DNA of 39,051 nucleotides, taken from the NCBI GenBank assembly GCA_947629975.1, contig CANRFU010000005.1, forward strand, positions 1-39,051, read 5' to 3'. Shown here piece by piece: positions 7,664-15,791 of this stretch. The notes below the pieces were generated by a model, which saw only the letters and a list, made by a program, of their open reading frames with translations, made no database searches and had not been told where the DNA came from. The stretch comes from an uncultured Oscillospiraceae bacterium (GTDB taxonomy: Bacteria > Bacillota > Clostridia > Oscillospirales > Oscillospiraceae). Within the stretch, counting starts at the first letter, position 1. Each line of letters begins with the position of its first letter. The translations under genes and the position numbers were made by a program.

Positions 7664-7678
7664 GCATAAACTGGATGG
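7664..7678 (+). repeat. 15-nt motif GCATAAACTGGATGG, copy 2
   Basis: Exact copy of 5938-5952, here in the hom-lysC gap, 52 nt before the lysC start codon. It is followed by GGCGG...CCGCC, which could form a short hairpin (7679-7695). The first copy lacks that hairpin. Confidence 0.8.
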
Positions 7679-7730
7679 GCGGAGGCTGAGCCGCCTGTCG
7701 TCAATATCTCCATGAGAAGGATGAAAGAGC

Positions 7731-8957
7731 ATGGCACTGATCGTACAAAAATTCGGCGGGTCCTCGGTGGCGGACGCGGATCGCATCCGCAACGTGGCCC
7801 GCATCATCACCGATACTTATTGGGCGGGGAACGACGTGGTGGCGGTGCTGTCCGCCCAGGGCGACACCACCGACGACCTCATCGAGAAGGCCGCCGAGAT
7901 CAACCCCGGCGCCTCCAAGCGCGAGATGGATATGCTGCTGTCCACGGGGGAGCAGGTCTCCTGCGCCCTGTGCGCCATGGCCATCGAGGCGCTGGACTGC
8001 CCGGTGGTCTCCCTCACCGGGTGGCAGGCGGGCTTCCGCACCAACTCCGGCTACGGCAACGCCCGCATCAAGCGGGTGCGGGCCGACCGCATCCGCACCG
8101 AGCTGGACAAGAAGCGCATCGTCATCGTCACCGGCTTCCAGGGCATCAACAGGTTCGACGACATCACCACCCTGGGCCGGGGCGGGTCGGACACCTCGGC
8201 GGTGGCCATCGCGGCCACCCTTCACGCCGACCTGTGCCAGATCTACACCGACGTGGACGGGGTCTACACCGCCGATCCCCGGCTGGTGCCCTCCGCCCGC
8301 AAGCTGGACGAGATCACGTTCGACGAGATGCTGGAGCTGGCGTCCCTGGGCGCCCAGGTGCTCCACAACCGCTCGGTGGAGATGGCCAAGCGATACAACG
8401 TGAATCTGGAGGTGCTGTCCAGCTTTTCCGGCAAGCCCGGCACAAAAGTGAAGGAGGTAGTCAAGACTATGGAAAAATCCTATATCAGCGGCGTCGCCAA
8501 GGACAAGAATATCGCCCGTCTGGCTCTGGTGGGCCTGGAGAACAACCCCGGCATCGCCTATAAGATCTTCTCTCTGCTGGCCAAAAACAATGTGAACGTG
8601 GACATCATCCTGCAGTCCATCGGCCGCAGCGACACCAAGGACATCAGCTTCACCGTGGCAAAAAGCGACAAGGAACTGGCCCGGAAGGTGCTGGAGGAGA
8701 ACCGGGATTTCATCGGCTTCGACCACATCGACGTGTCGGACAACATCGCCAAGGTCTCCATCGTGGGCGCCGGCATGGTGAACAACCCCGGCGTGGCCGC
8801 CAAGATGTTCGAGGCGCTGTACAACGCGGGGATCAACATCAACATGATCTCCACCAGCGAGATCAAGGTGTCGGTGCTGGTGGACATCGAGGACGCGGAT
8901 CAGGCGGTCCGGGTCATCCACGACCGGTTCTACGACGAGTTCAACGGAGACCGGTAA
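7731..8957 (+). CDS. lysC: Aspartokinase (alpha/beta type)
   Basis: Phosphorylates L-aspartate, the first step to lysine, threonine, methionine and diaminopimelate. The 408-residue product has the kinase signature KFGGSSV (7-13), then GFQGI and TTLGRGGSDTSAVA in the amino-acid kinase domain (to about 245), and two ACT domains (about 260-408; VGLENNPGIAYKIF and VGAGMVNNPGVAAKMF). GAAGGA precedes the start. An internal, strongly led ATG at residue 247 probably yields a separate beta subunit, as known for Bacillus subtilis aspartokinase II. It is the last gene before a terminator. Co-location with hom and the ACT protein suggests joint control. Confidence 0.97.
   Translation: MALIVQKFGGSSVADADRIRNVARIITDTYWAGNDVVAVLSAQGDTTDDLIEKAAEINPGASKREMDMLLSTGEQVSCALCAMAIEALDCPVVSLTGWQAGFRTNSGYGNARIKRVRADRIRTELDKKRIVIVTGFQGINRFDDITTLGRGGSDTSAVAIAATLHADLCQIYTDVDGVYTADPRLVPSARKLDEITFDEMLELASLGAQVLHNRSVEMAKRYNVNLEVLSSFSGKPGTKVKEVVKTMEKSYISGVAKDKNIARLALVGLENNPGIAYKIFSLLAKNNVNVDIILQSIGRSDTKDISFTVAKSDKELARKVLEENRDFIGFDHIDVSDNIAKVSIVGAGMVNNPGVAAKMFEALYNAGININMISTSEIKVSVLVDIEDADQAVRVIHDRFYDEFNGDR
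8451..8957 (+). other. Internal ribosome-binding site and in-frame start for an aspartokinase beta subunit
   Basis: Within lysC, AAGGAGGTAG (8451-8460) stands 8 nt before an in-frame ATG at 8469. Translation from there would give a 162-residue protein (MEKSYISGVAKDKN...) made of the two ACT domains. A near-perfect Shine-Dalgarno at the domain boundary is hard to explain by chance. The arrangement matches the known overlapping alpha/beta genes of Bacillus aspartokinase II. Confidence 0.75.
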
Positions 8958-8964
8958 GCGGGGA

Positions 8965-8995
8965 AAAAGGCCGGACGGCAGTCCGGCCTTTTCTC
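8965..8995 (+). terminator. Rho-independent terminator of the ACT-hom-lysC unit
   Basis: A perfect 12-bp stem (8965-8976 with 8981-8992, core GGCCGGAC) with a GGCA loop; its 3' arm ends in four T. It begins 8 nt after the lysC stop. Confidence 0.88.
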
Positions 8996-9039
8996 GTGGC
9001 GCGGCGGCAAAAACGGCGATGCCCGGGAGTGGAAAACAG

Positions 9040-9068
9040 TTGCAAAACGGGAGCCGGAATGGTACAAT
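9040..9068 (+). promoter_or_regulatory. Sigma-A promoter of the smc-ftsY operon
   Basis: -35 TTGCAA (9040-9045), 17-bp spacer, -10 TACAAT (9063-9068). It lies about 65 nt before the smc start. Confidence 0.78.
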
Positions 9069-9133
9069 AATTTATCTATACGTATGGGCAGCCGCAGACG
9101 GACAGGTTCCCGAACGATAATGAGGTGCGACGA

Positions 9134-12100
9134 TTGTATTTAAAAGCGCTTGAGATACAGGGCTTCAAATCCTTCCCGGACAAGACGGTGCTGGCCTTCG
9201 GATCGGACATCACCGCCATCGTGGGTCCGAATGGCTCCGGGAAATCCAATATCGCGGACGCCATCCGCTGGGTGATGGGAGAGCAGTCTGTCCGCACCCT
9301 CCGGGGCAGCAAGATGGAGGACGTCATCTTCCTGGGCACCGAGAAGCGGCGGGGCCTGGGCTTTGCCGAGGTGACCCTGGTGCTGGACAACTCCGAGCAC
9401 ATCTTCTCCATGGAGGAGACTGAGGTGGCGGTGACCCGCCGGTATTTCCGCTCCGGCGAGAGCGAGTACTACATCAACCGGCAGCCCTGCCGCCTGAAGG
9501 ACGTGAACGAGCTGTTCATGGACACGGGGCTTGGCCGGGAGGGCTATTCCATCATCGGCCAGGGCCGCATCGACGAGATCCTGTCCCTGAAAAGCGGCGA
9601 CCGCCGGGAGATCTTTGAGGAGGCCGCCGGCATCTCCCGGTTCCGCCACCGCAAGGAGGAGGCGGAGCGCCGGCTGGAGCGCACTGACGAGAACCTGGTG
9701 CGCATCAACGACAAGATCGGCGAGCTGGAACTCCAGGTGGAACCCCTGCGGGCCGCCGCCGAGAAGACGAAGAGATATCTGGTCCTCCGGGACGAGTTGA
9801 AGGGCCTGGAGGTCACCGTGTGGCTGGAGCAGCTGGACCGGCTCAGAGCGGGCAGCGTCAAGCTCCAGACCGATCTGGCCGCCGCCCGCGCCCAGCGGGA
9901 GGAGGTCAAGGCCGAACTGGAGCGCCTCTACGCCGCCAGCGAGAATTACTCCGCCCGGATGCTGGAGAAAGACCTTTCGGCGGAGAAGCTGCGGACCGTC
10001 CAGTCCGGACTGGACGAGCAGCTTTCGAACTGCGGAAACGGCATCGCTCTGCTGAAAAACGACATCAAGAACAACAGCGAGAACGCCGCCCGCCTCCGGG
10101 AGGAGCTGGCCCAGCAGGAGGACAGGGCCGGGTCCATCGCCTCTCAGATCGCCGAGCGGGAGGGCCGCCTGAAGGAGCTCGAGGCCGGGATGGCCGCCTG
10201 CCAGGGGGAGATCGACGCGCTGGCGGAGCAGGCGGAGAAGCTGCTGGCCTCCGCCGGGTCCCTGAGCGACGAGCTGGAGGCCATCCAGCGGCGCGAGCGG
10301 CTGGAGACCGCCTCCGCCGGGGAGGCCCGGGAGCTGCTGTCCGCCCTGGCCGCCGCCGCCCAGGAACTGCTGGACCGGGAAGAGAAGCTGGGCCAGGAGC
10401 TGAGCGAACAGGAGGATAAGACCGCCGAGGCCAAAAAGGCGGCGGCCGAGGTCAAAAAGGAACTGGCCCAGGTCACCGAGGACCGGGACGCCGCCCGGAA
10501 CGTCATCAGCGGCTATAAAATGCGGTGTGAGAACCGCCGCCGGAAGCTGGAGGAGGTCCGGGAGAAGCACAGCCGCCTCCAGATGGACGAGAACAATCTG
10601 AACTCCCGCATCAAAATGCTCACCGAGATGGAGAAGCTGTATGAGGGCTACTCCAAGGCGGTGAAGCTGGTGATGGGGGAGGCGGAGCGGGGCTCCCTCC
10701 GGGGGATCAGAGGACCGGTGGCCGGCCTGCTCCACGTGCCGGACAAATACGCCGTGGCCATCGAGATCGCCCTGGGGAACGCTATGCAGAACCTGGTGGT
10801 GGAGCGGGACGAGGACGGCAGGAACGCCATCGAATGGCTCAAGCGCCGGGACGGCGGACGGGCGACCTTCCTGCCCATGAACACCATACGCCCCGCGGAC
10901 TTCAGGGACAGGGCCGTGGAGAAAGAGGACGGCTTCGTGGGCATGGCCGACGCCCTGATCTCCTTTGATGAGCAGTACGCCGCCGTCTTCTCCAATCTGC
11001 TGGGCCGCATCGTGGTGGCCAGCGACCTGAATCACGCCATGGCCATCGCCCGGAAGTTCGGCCACCGGTTCCGCATCGTCACCCTGGACGGCCAGGTGAT
11101 GAACGCCGGCGGCTCCATGACCGGCGGTTCCGCATCCCGGTCGGCGGGCATTCTGTCCAGGGCCAACGAACTGGAGCGGCTGAACAGGCAGCAGGAGGGC
11201 CTCTCCGCTGATCTGAAGGCGGCCGCCGACGAGCTGGCCCGCGCCCAGCGGGAGCTGACCGCCGCCGAGTATGAGATGGACGCCGCCTCCGGCCAGCTGC
11301 GGGAGGCGGAGGATGCGGTGCTGAAACTCTCCGAGCGGGCGGACAGCGCCGCCGCCGCCCTGATAGAGGCGGAGGCCCGCGCCGGGACGCTGAAGGAGGA
11401 GCGGGAGCAGGTCCGCCGCCGCATGGGGGAGAACGAGTCCGCCACCGCCCGGGCCAAACAGCGCATCGAGGCGCTGGAGGGGACCGCCGCCGCCCTGCGT
11501 GCCGAGTCCGAGGCCAAGGCCCAGGGCCGCGACCAGCTGCAGGAGAAAGTGGCCGGGCTCAACACCCGGTCCGCGGAGTTCAGCGCGAAGCTGGCCGGAC
11601 TGGAGGGCGAGCGGGCCGCGTCGAAGCAGGGCCTGGACGAGCTGGAGCGCCTCCGGGCCGACCTGTCCGGCGACAGCGCCGGCCGGGCGGCCATGATCCG
11701 GCAGTTCGAGGACAAGAACGCCGAACTCGCCCAGAGGATCCGCCAGGAGGAGGAGCGCCTGGGCGCCCTTCGCGCCGCCAGCCAGGAGGGGGCCGCCGCC
11801 CTCAGGAAACTCAACGACGAGAAGCTGGCCCTGGAGGGGCAGCGCAACCAGGCCGACCGGCAGGCCAGGGACAAAAACAGCGAACTTCTGAACATGGAGC
11901 GGGAGGTCTCCGTCCTGGAGCAGCGCAGCGCCTCCGCCGCCATGGAGGAGAGCCAGATCCTGGACAAGCTGTGGGAGGGCTATCAGCTGTCCCACGAGGC
12001 GGCCCGCGCCCAGCGGGTGGAGATCGAGTCGGTGTCCAGGGCGCAGCGGCGCATCGGGGAGCTGAAGCGCTCCATCTCCGCCCTGGGGAACATCAACCCG

Positions 12101-12703
12101 GACGCCATCGAGGAGTTCCAGCGGGTGAACGAGCGGTACACCCTGTTTACGGATCAGCGGGACGACGTGGCCAAGGCCAAGAAGGAGCTGGAGGGCATCA
12201 TCGGCCAGATCACGGCGGAGATGACCGGCATCTTCAAGGAGCAGTTCGCCCTCATCGACCGGGAGTTCCGCTCCACCTTCCTTGAGCTGTTTGGCGGCGG
12301 CCGGTCCGCCCTGGAGCTGGAGGACCCCAATGACGTGCTGAACTGCGGCATCGCCATCAAGGCCCAGCCCCCCGGCAAGGTGGTCAACTCCCTGAGCCAG
12401 CTGTCCGGCGGCGAGCGGGCCTTCGTGGCCATCGCTCTGTACTTTGCCATATTGAAGGTGCGGCCCACCCCCTTCTGCGTCATGGACGAGATCGACGCCG
12501 CCCTGGACGATCCCAACGTGGCCCGGTTCGCCCGGTACATCCGGCAGATGGGGGACAGGACCCAGTTCATCGTCATCACCCACCGCCGCGGCACCATGGA
12601 GGAGGCCGACGTGCTCTACGGCGTCACCATGCAGGAGCAGGGGATCTCCCGGATGCTCACCATCAACCTCAACGACGTGGAAAAAGAATTGAACATTAAG
12701 TAA
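9134..12703 (+). CDS. smc: Chromosome segregation ATPase SMC
   Basis: The core of bacterial condensin, which organises and segregates the nucleoid together with ScpA and ScpB (not in this window). The N-terminal ABC half has MYLKALEIQGFKSF and Walker A GPNGSGKS (31-38). Long coiled coils flank a hinge (about 520-665, ending GGSMTGGS). The C-terminal half has the signature LSGGERAF (about 1089) and Walker B FCVMDEIDAALDD (about 1113). I choose TTG at 9134 (1189 residues) over GTG at 9125, because GAGGTG lies 6 nt before the TTG and the usual family start MYLKALEI coincides with it; the GTG is itself part of that ribosome-binding site. ftsY follows after 11 nt, a common pairing. Confidence 0.97.
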   Translation: MYLKALEIQGFKSFPDKTVLAFGSDITAIVGPNGSGKSNIADAIRWVMGEQSVRTLRGSKMEDVIFLGTEKRRGLGFAEVTLVLDNSEHIFSMEETEVAVTRRYFRSGESEYYINRQPCRLKDVNELFMDTGLGREGYSIIGQGRIDEILSLKSGDRREIFEEAAGISRFRHRKEEAERRLERTDENLVRINDKIGELELQVEPLRAAAEKTKRYLVLRDELKGLEVTVWLEQLDRLRAGSVKLQTDLAAARAQREEVKAELERLYAASENYSARMLEKDLSAEKLRTVQSGLDEQLSNCGNGIALLKNDIKNNSENAARLREELAQQEDRAGSIASQIAEREGRLKELEAGMAACQGEIDALAEQAEKLLASAGSLSDELEAIQRRERLETASAGEARELLSALAAAAQELLDREEKLGQELSEQEDKTAEAKKAAAEVKKELAQVTEDRDAARNVISGYKMRCENRRRKLEEVREKHSRLQMDENNLNSRIKMLTEMEKLYEGYSKAVKLVMGEAERGSLRGIRGPVAGLLHVPDKYAVAIEIALGNAMQNLVVERDEDGRNAIEWLKRRDGGRATFLPMNTIRPADFRDRAVEKEDGFVGMADALISFDEQYAAVFSNLLGRIVVASDLNHAMAIARKFGHRFRIVTLDGQVMNAGGSMTGGSASRSAGILSRANELERLNRQQEGLSADLKAAADELARAQRELTAAEYEMDAASGQLREAEDAVLKLSERADSAAAALIEAEARAGTLKEEREQVRRRMGENESATARAKQRIEALEGTAAALRAESEAKAQGRDQLQEKVAGLNTRSAEFSAKLAGLEGERAASKQGLDELERLRADLSGDSAGRAAMIRQFEDKNAELAQRIRQEEERLGALRAASQEGAAALRKLNDEKLALEGQRNQADRQARDKNSELLNMEREVSVLEQRSASAAMEESQILDKLWEGYQLSHEAARAQRVEIESVSRAQRRIGELKRSISALGNINPDAIEEFQRVNERYTLFTDQRDDVAKAKKELEGIIGQITAEMTGIFKEQFALIDREFRSTFLELFGGGRSALELEDPNDVLNCGIAIKAQPPGKVVNSLSQLSGGERAFVAIALYFAILKVRPTPFCVMDEIDAALDDPNVARFARYIRQMGDRTQFIVITHRRGTMEEADVLYGVTMQEQGISRMLTINLNDVEKELNIK

Positions 12704-12714
12704 GGGGATTCTAT

Positions 12715-13584
12715 ATGGGATTCTTTGATAAGATCAAAAAGATCGGCATTTTCGGCGGCCTGTTTTCCCAGCTGGACGACGACTTCTACGAGGAGCTGGA
12801 GGAGTCCCTGGTCATGGCCGACATGGGGGCCGATCTGACCATGGAGGCGGTGGACGAACTCCGGGAGCGCTGCCGGGAGCAGGGCATCAAGGACGTGGAG
12901 GGCGCCCGGGCCTGTATGCGGGACATTTTGGCCGAGATGCTGACCTTCCCCAACATGACCGTGTCGCTGGAGACCACCCCGGCCGTCGTCCTGTTCATCG
13001 GCGTCAACGGGGTGGGGAAGACCACCTCCATCGGCAAGCTGGCCGCCCGCTGGAAAAACGGGGGCTGCAAGGTCATCCTGGCCGCCGGGGACACCTTCCG
13101 GGCCGCCGCCGCCGATCAGCTCACCATCTGGGCGGAGCGGGCCGGGGTGGACATCGTCAAGCAGCACGAGGGGGCCGACCCCGCCGCCGTGGTGTATGAC
13201 GCGCTGAACGCCGCCCGCGCCCGCAAGGCCGACGTGGTATTGGTGGACACCGCCGGGCGGCTCCACAACAAGCAGAACCTGATGAACGAGCTGAACAAGA
13301 TCAGCCGGGTCATCGACCGGGAGTGCCCCGGCACCAGCCGGGAGACCCTTCTGGTGCTGGACGCCACCACCGGCCAGAACGGCCTCGTCCAGGCCAAGGA
13401 GTTTGCCAAAGCCGCCGGGATCACCGGCATCGTCCTCACCAAACTGGACGGCACCGCCAAGGGGGGCATCGTCCTCGCCATCGCGAAGGAACTTGGCGTG
13501 CCCGTCAAATTCGTGGGCGTGGGCGAGGGGGTGGACGACCTTCGACCCTTCGACCCCAGGGAGTTCACCGAGGCCCTGCTCTGA
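12715..13584 (+). CDS. ftsY: Signal recognition particle receptor FtsY
   Basis: An SRP-type GTPase that docks Ffh-bound ribosomes at the membrane for co-translational insertion. The 289-residue product has a short N-terminal helix (MGFFDKIKKIGIFGGLFSQL) and no long acidic A domain, as is usual in Firmicutes. The NG domain shows GVNGVGKTT (96-104), DTFRAAAADQL (127-137), DTAGR (179-183) and TKLDGTAKGG (243-252). AAGGGG precedes the start by 7 nt. It is translated in one unit with smc and rdgB. Confidence 0.97.
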   Translation: MGFFDKIKKIGIFGGLFSQLDDDFYEELEESLVMADMGADLTMEAVDELRERCREQGIKDVEGARACMRDILAEMLTFPNMTVSLETTPAVVLFIGVNGVGKTTSIGKLAARWKNGGCKVILAAGDTFRAAAADQLTIWAERAGVDIVKQHEGADPAAVVYDALNAARARKADVVLVDTAGRLHNKQNLMNELNKISRVIDRECPGTSRETLLVLDATTGQNGLVQAKEFAKAAGITGIVLTKLDGTAKGGIVLAIAKELGVPVKFVGVGEGVDDLRPFDPREFTEALL

Positions 13585-13602
13585 GGAAAGGGGAAGATCT
13601 GC

Positions 13603-14199
13603 ATGAAATTGGTACTGGCCAGCAAGAACCGGAAAAAGCTCGTGGAATTGAACGAGATATTGTCCTCCTTGGGGGTGGAGGTTTGCTCCGAGGCCGACGC
13701 CGGGGTGGACGTGGAGGTGGAGGAGACCGGCTCCACCTTCGAGGAGAACTCCCTGCTCAAGGCCAAAGCGGTCATGGAGGCCAGCGGCCTGCCCGCCGTG
13801 GCCGACGACTCCGGCCTCTGCGTGGACGCCCTGAACGGCGGCCCCGGCGTGTACTCCGCCCGGTACGGCGGCCCCGGCCTGGACGACGCGGGCCGCTACC
13901 GGTTGCTGCTGGAGAACCTGCGGGGCCAGCCCAGGGCGGCCAGGTTCATCTCGGTGGTCACCTGCTGCTTTCCCAATGGGGACGTGATCTCCGCCCGGGG
14001 GGAGTGCCCGGGGACCATCGCCTTCGCCCCCATGGGGACGGGCGGCTTCGGCTACGACCCGGTGTTCTTTGTGCCGGGGCTGAAAAAGACCTTCGCCCAG
14101 CTGAGCCCGGAGGAGAAGAACGCCATCTCCCACAGGGGGAAGGCGCTCCGGGCCTTCGCGGAAAAGCTGGCGGCCTATATGAAGGACAAAGAGGTGTAA
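13603..14199 (+). CDS. rdgB: XTP/dITP pyrophosphatase (Ham1 family)
   Basis: Hydrolyses non-canonical purine triphosphates (ITP, dITP, XTP) to monophosphates, keeping them out of DNA and RNA. The 198-residue product has the family landmarks: substrate loop SKNRKKLVELNEIL (6-19), catalytic ADDSGLCVDAL (about 67-77) and GGFGYDPVFFVPG (about 147-159). The start follows GGAAAGGGG. It is 18 nt downstream of ftsY and only 5 nt upstream of the yhbY-like gene, in one operon. Confidence 0.95.
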   Translation: MKLVLASKNRKKLVELNEILSSLGVEVCSEADAGVDVEVEETGSTFEENSLLKAKAVMEASGLPAVADDSGLCVDALNGGPGVYSARYGGPGLDDAGRYRLLLENLRGQPRAARFISVVTCCFPNGDVISARGECPGTIAFAPMGTGGFGYDPVFFVPGLKKTFAQLSPEEKNAISHRGKALRAFAEKLAAYMKDKEV

Positions 14200-14204
14200 A
14201 GCCG

Positions 14205-14510
14205 ATGGACCTTACAAGCAAGCAGCGTGCCCAGCTGCGGGGCCTGGCCAACGACATCGACACCATCGTCCACATCGGCAAGGACGGGGTGGGGGACAAC
14301 CTCATCAAGCAGGCCGACGACGCCCTGGAGGCCCGGGAACTCATCAAGGGCAGGGTGCTGGAGAACAGCCCCCTGTCCCCCCGGGAGGGGGCGGAGGAGC
14401 TGGCCAGGGCTGTCCGGGCCGAGGTGGTGCAGGTGATCGGCAGCAAATTCGTCCTGTACCGGGAGACCCACAGCAAGCCCAAAGACAAGCGCATCCGGCT
14501 GGTCCGGTAG
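14205..14510 (+). CDS. yhbY: YhbY family CRM-domain RNA-binding protein
   Basis: A 101-residue CRM (KH-like) RNA-binding protein associated with pre-50S ribosomal particles in other bacteria. It reads MDLTSKQRAQLRGLAND, then IGKDGVGDNLIKQADDALEARELIKGRV and VQVIGSKFVLYRE, all diagnostic for the family. The ATG at 14205 has GAGGTG 8 nt upstream, inside the end of rdgB. The open frame continues far upstream, but that part is antisense-like shadow of ftsY and rdgB. It is the last gene of the smc operon; no clear terminator follows it. Confidence 0.93.
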   Translation: MDLTSKQRAQLRGLANDIDTIVHIGKDGVGDNLIKQADDALEARELIKGRVLENSPLSPREGAEELARAVRAEVVQVIGSKFVLYRETHSKPKDKRIRLVR

Positions 14511-14561
14511 CCAAAATTTACAGATCCGATACGTTTTGTCCATGACTTGACGGAGAGTTCG

Positions 14562-14570
14562 TGATATCAT
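14562..14570 (+). promoter_or_regulatory. Possible extended -10 promoter before nadD-yqeK
   Basis: TGATATCAT (14562-14570) is an extended -10 with a weak -35 (nothing better than ATGACT at the 17-bp distance; TTGTCC is 23 bp away). Since no terminator separates it from yhbY, read-through from the smc operon is also possible. Confidence 0.4.
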
Positions 14571-14591
14571 ATCTCGCTAGGCGGTGATCTC

Positions 14592-15791
14592 ATGAAGATC
14601 GGCATCTACGGCGGCAGCTTCAACCCGCCCCACGAGGGGCATCTGGCCGCGGCCCGGGCCGCCGTCGCGGCGCTGGGCCTGGACAGGCTGGTGTTCGTCC
14701 CGGCGGGGGACCCTCCCCACAAGGAGCTGGCCCTCGGCAGCCCCACCCCGGAAAAGCGGCTGGAGATGACTGCCATCGCGGCGGATCAGCTGCTGCTCCA
14801 CAAGGTGACGCGGGTCTGGGACGTGGAGCTGCAACGGGAGGGCAAGAGCTATACCTCCGACACGCTGGCCGTGGCCGCGGAGCGCTGGCCGGGGGACGAG
14901 CTGTGGCTGCTGGTGGGGACGGATATGTTCCTGACCCTCCACACCTGGCACGAGCCGGAGCGCATCCTGAAATTGGCCGGCATCTGCGCCTTCGCCCGCA
15001 GCGCCGGCGACGACCGGGCGTGTCTGGAGGAGCAGAAGGCGTTCCTGGAGGAGCGGTACGGCGCCAGGGTGGAGTTCATCGACATCCCCGGCCGGGTGGA
15101 GATCTCCTCCACCCGGCTCCGTGAGGGACTGGCCCGGGGCGAGCGGAACGGCCGGCTGCCCCCGGCTGTGTACGGCTATATCCTCCGGGAAAAGCTGTAC
15201 GGGACGAACGCCGATCTGCACTGCCTCACCATGGAGGAACTGCGGTGCGTGTCCTGGTCCATGGTGAAGGCCAAGCGGCTGGCCCACATCCGCGGCACGG
15301 AGGAGACGGCCGCCGGATTGGCCCTCCGCTGGGGGGCCGACGAGGGCCAGGCCCGCCGGGCCGCCATCCTCCACGACTGCACCAAATATTGGAGCATGGA
15401 GGAGCACATCGCCGCCTGCGACAGATATCACGAGCCGCTGGACGAGCTGGAGCGCTCCGCCGAAAAGCTGCTCCACGCCAAGAGCGGCGCGGCTCTGGCC
15501 AGGCATTGGTTCGGACAGGAGCGCGCCGTGGCGGACGCGATCCGCTACCACACCACCGCCCGGGCGGGCATGAGCCTGCTGGAAAAGGTGCTCTATATGG
15601 CCGACTACATCGAACCCAACCGGGAGTTCCCGGAGGTGGACCAGCTCCGCGCCCTGGCCTTTGAGGATCTGGACAGGGCGGTGGCCCTGGGGGCCTGGGT
15701 GTCCATCCAGGAGATGGAAGAGCGCAACCGCATCGTTCACCGCAATACGCTGGAGGCCTATACATACTATTCGAGGGGAAAATGGAAATGA
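14592..15791 (+). CDS. nadD: Fused nicotinate-nucleotide adenylyltransferase (NadD) and YqeK HD phosphohydrolase
   Basis: One 399-residue frame joins two proteins that are separate neighbours in Bacillus. Residues 1-200 are NadD, which makes nicotinate adenine dinucleotide from NaMN and ATP for NAD synthesis: GGSFNPPHEGH (7-17, nucleotidyl-transferase HxGH) and ISSTRLR (171-177). Residues about 212-399 are YqeK, an HD-domain enzyme that hydrolyses diadenosine tetraphosphate: H232, H261-D262 in AILHDCTKYW, then DAIRYHTTA and YMADYIEPNR. No stop or frameshift lies at the junction. Its stop codon overlaps the next start (ATGA). rsfS, the usual third member of nadD-yqeK-rsfS, follows after the LCP gene. 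Confidence 0.93.
   Translation: MKIGIYGGSFNPPHEGHLAAARAAVAALGLDRLVFVPAGDPPHKELALGSPTPEKRLEMTAIAADQLLLHKVTRVWDVELQREGKSYTSDTLAVAAERWPGDELWLLVGTDMFLTLHTWHEPERILKLAGICAFARSAGDDRACLEEQKAFLEERYGARVEFIDIPGRVEISSTRLREGLARGERNGRLPPAVYGYILREKLYGTNADLHCLTMEELRCVSWSMVKAKRLAHIRGTEETAAGLALRWGADEGQARRAAILHDCTKYWSMEEHIAACDRYHEPLDELERSAEKLLHAKSGAALARHWFGQERAVADAIRYHTTARAGMSLLEKVLYMADYIEPNREFPEVDQLRALAFEDLDRAVALGAWVSIQEMEERNRIVHRNTLEAYTYYSRGKWK

Noticed and set aside
7647-7730. Lysine riboswitch before lysC
   Set aside because: The gap is 84 nt, too short for the lysine aptamer (~170 nt), and no terminator lies in it.
9140-12583. 1147-residue minus-strand open frame opposite smc
   Set aside because: Same shadow effect of GC-rich codons; no recognisable domain and no ribosome-binding site, while SMC motifs on the plus strand are complete.
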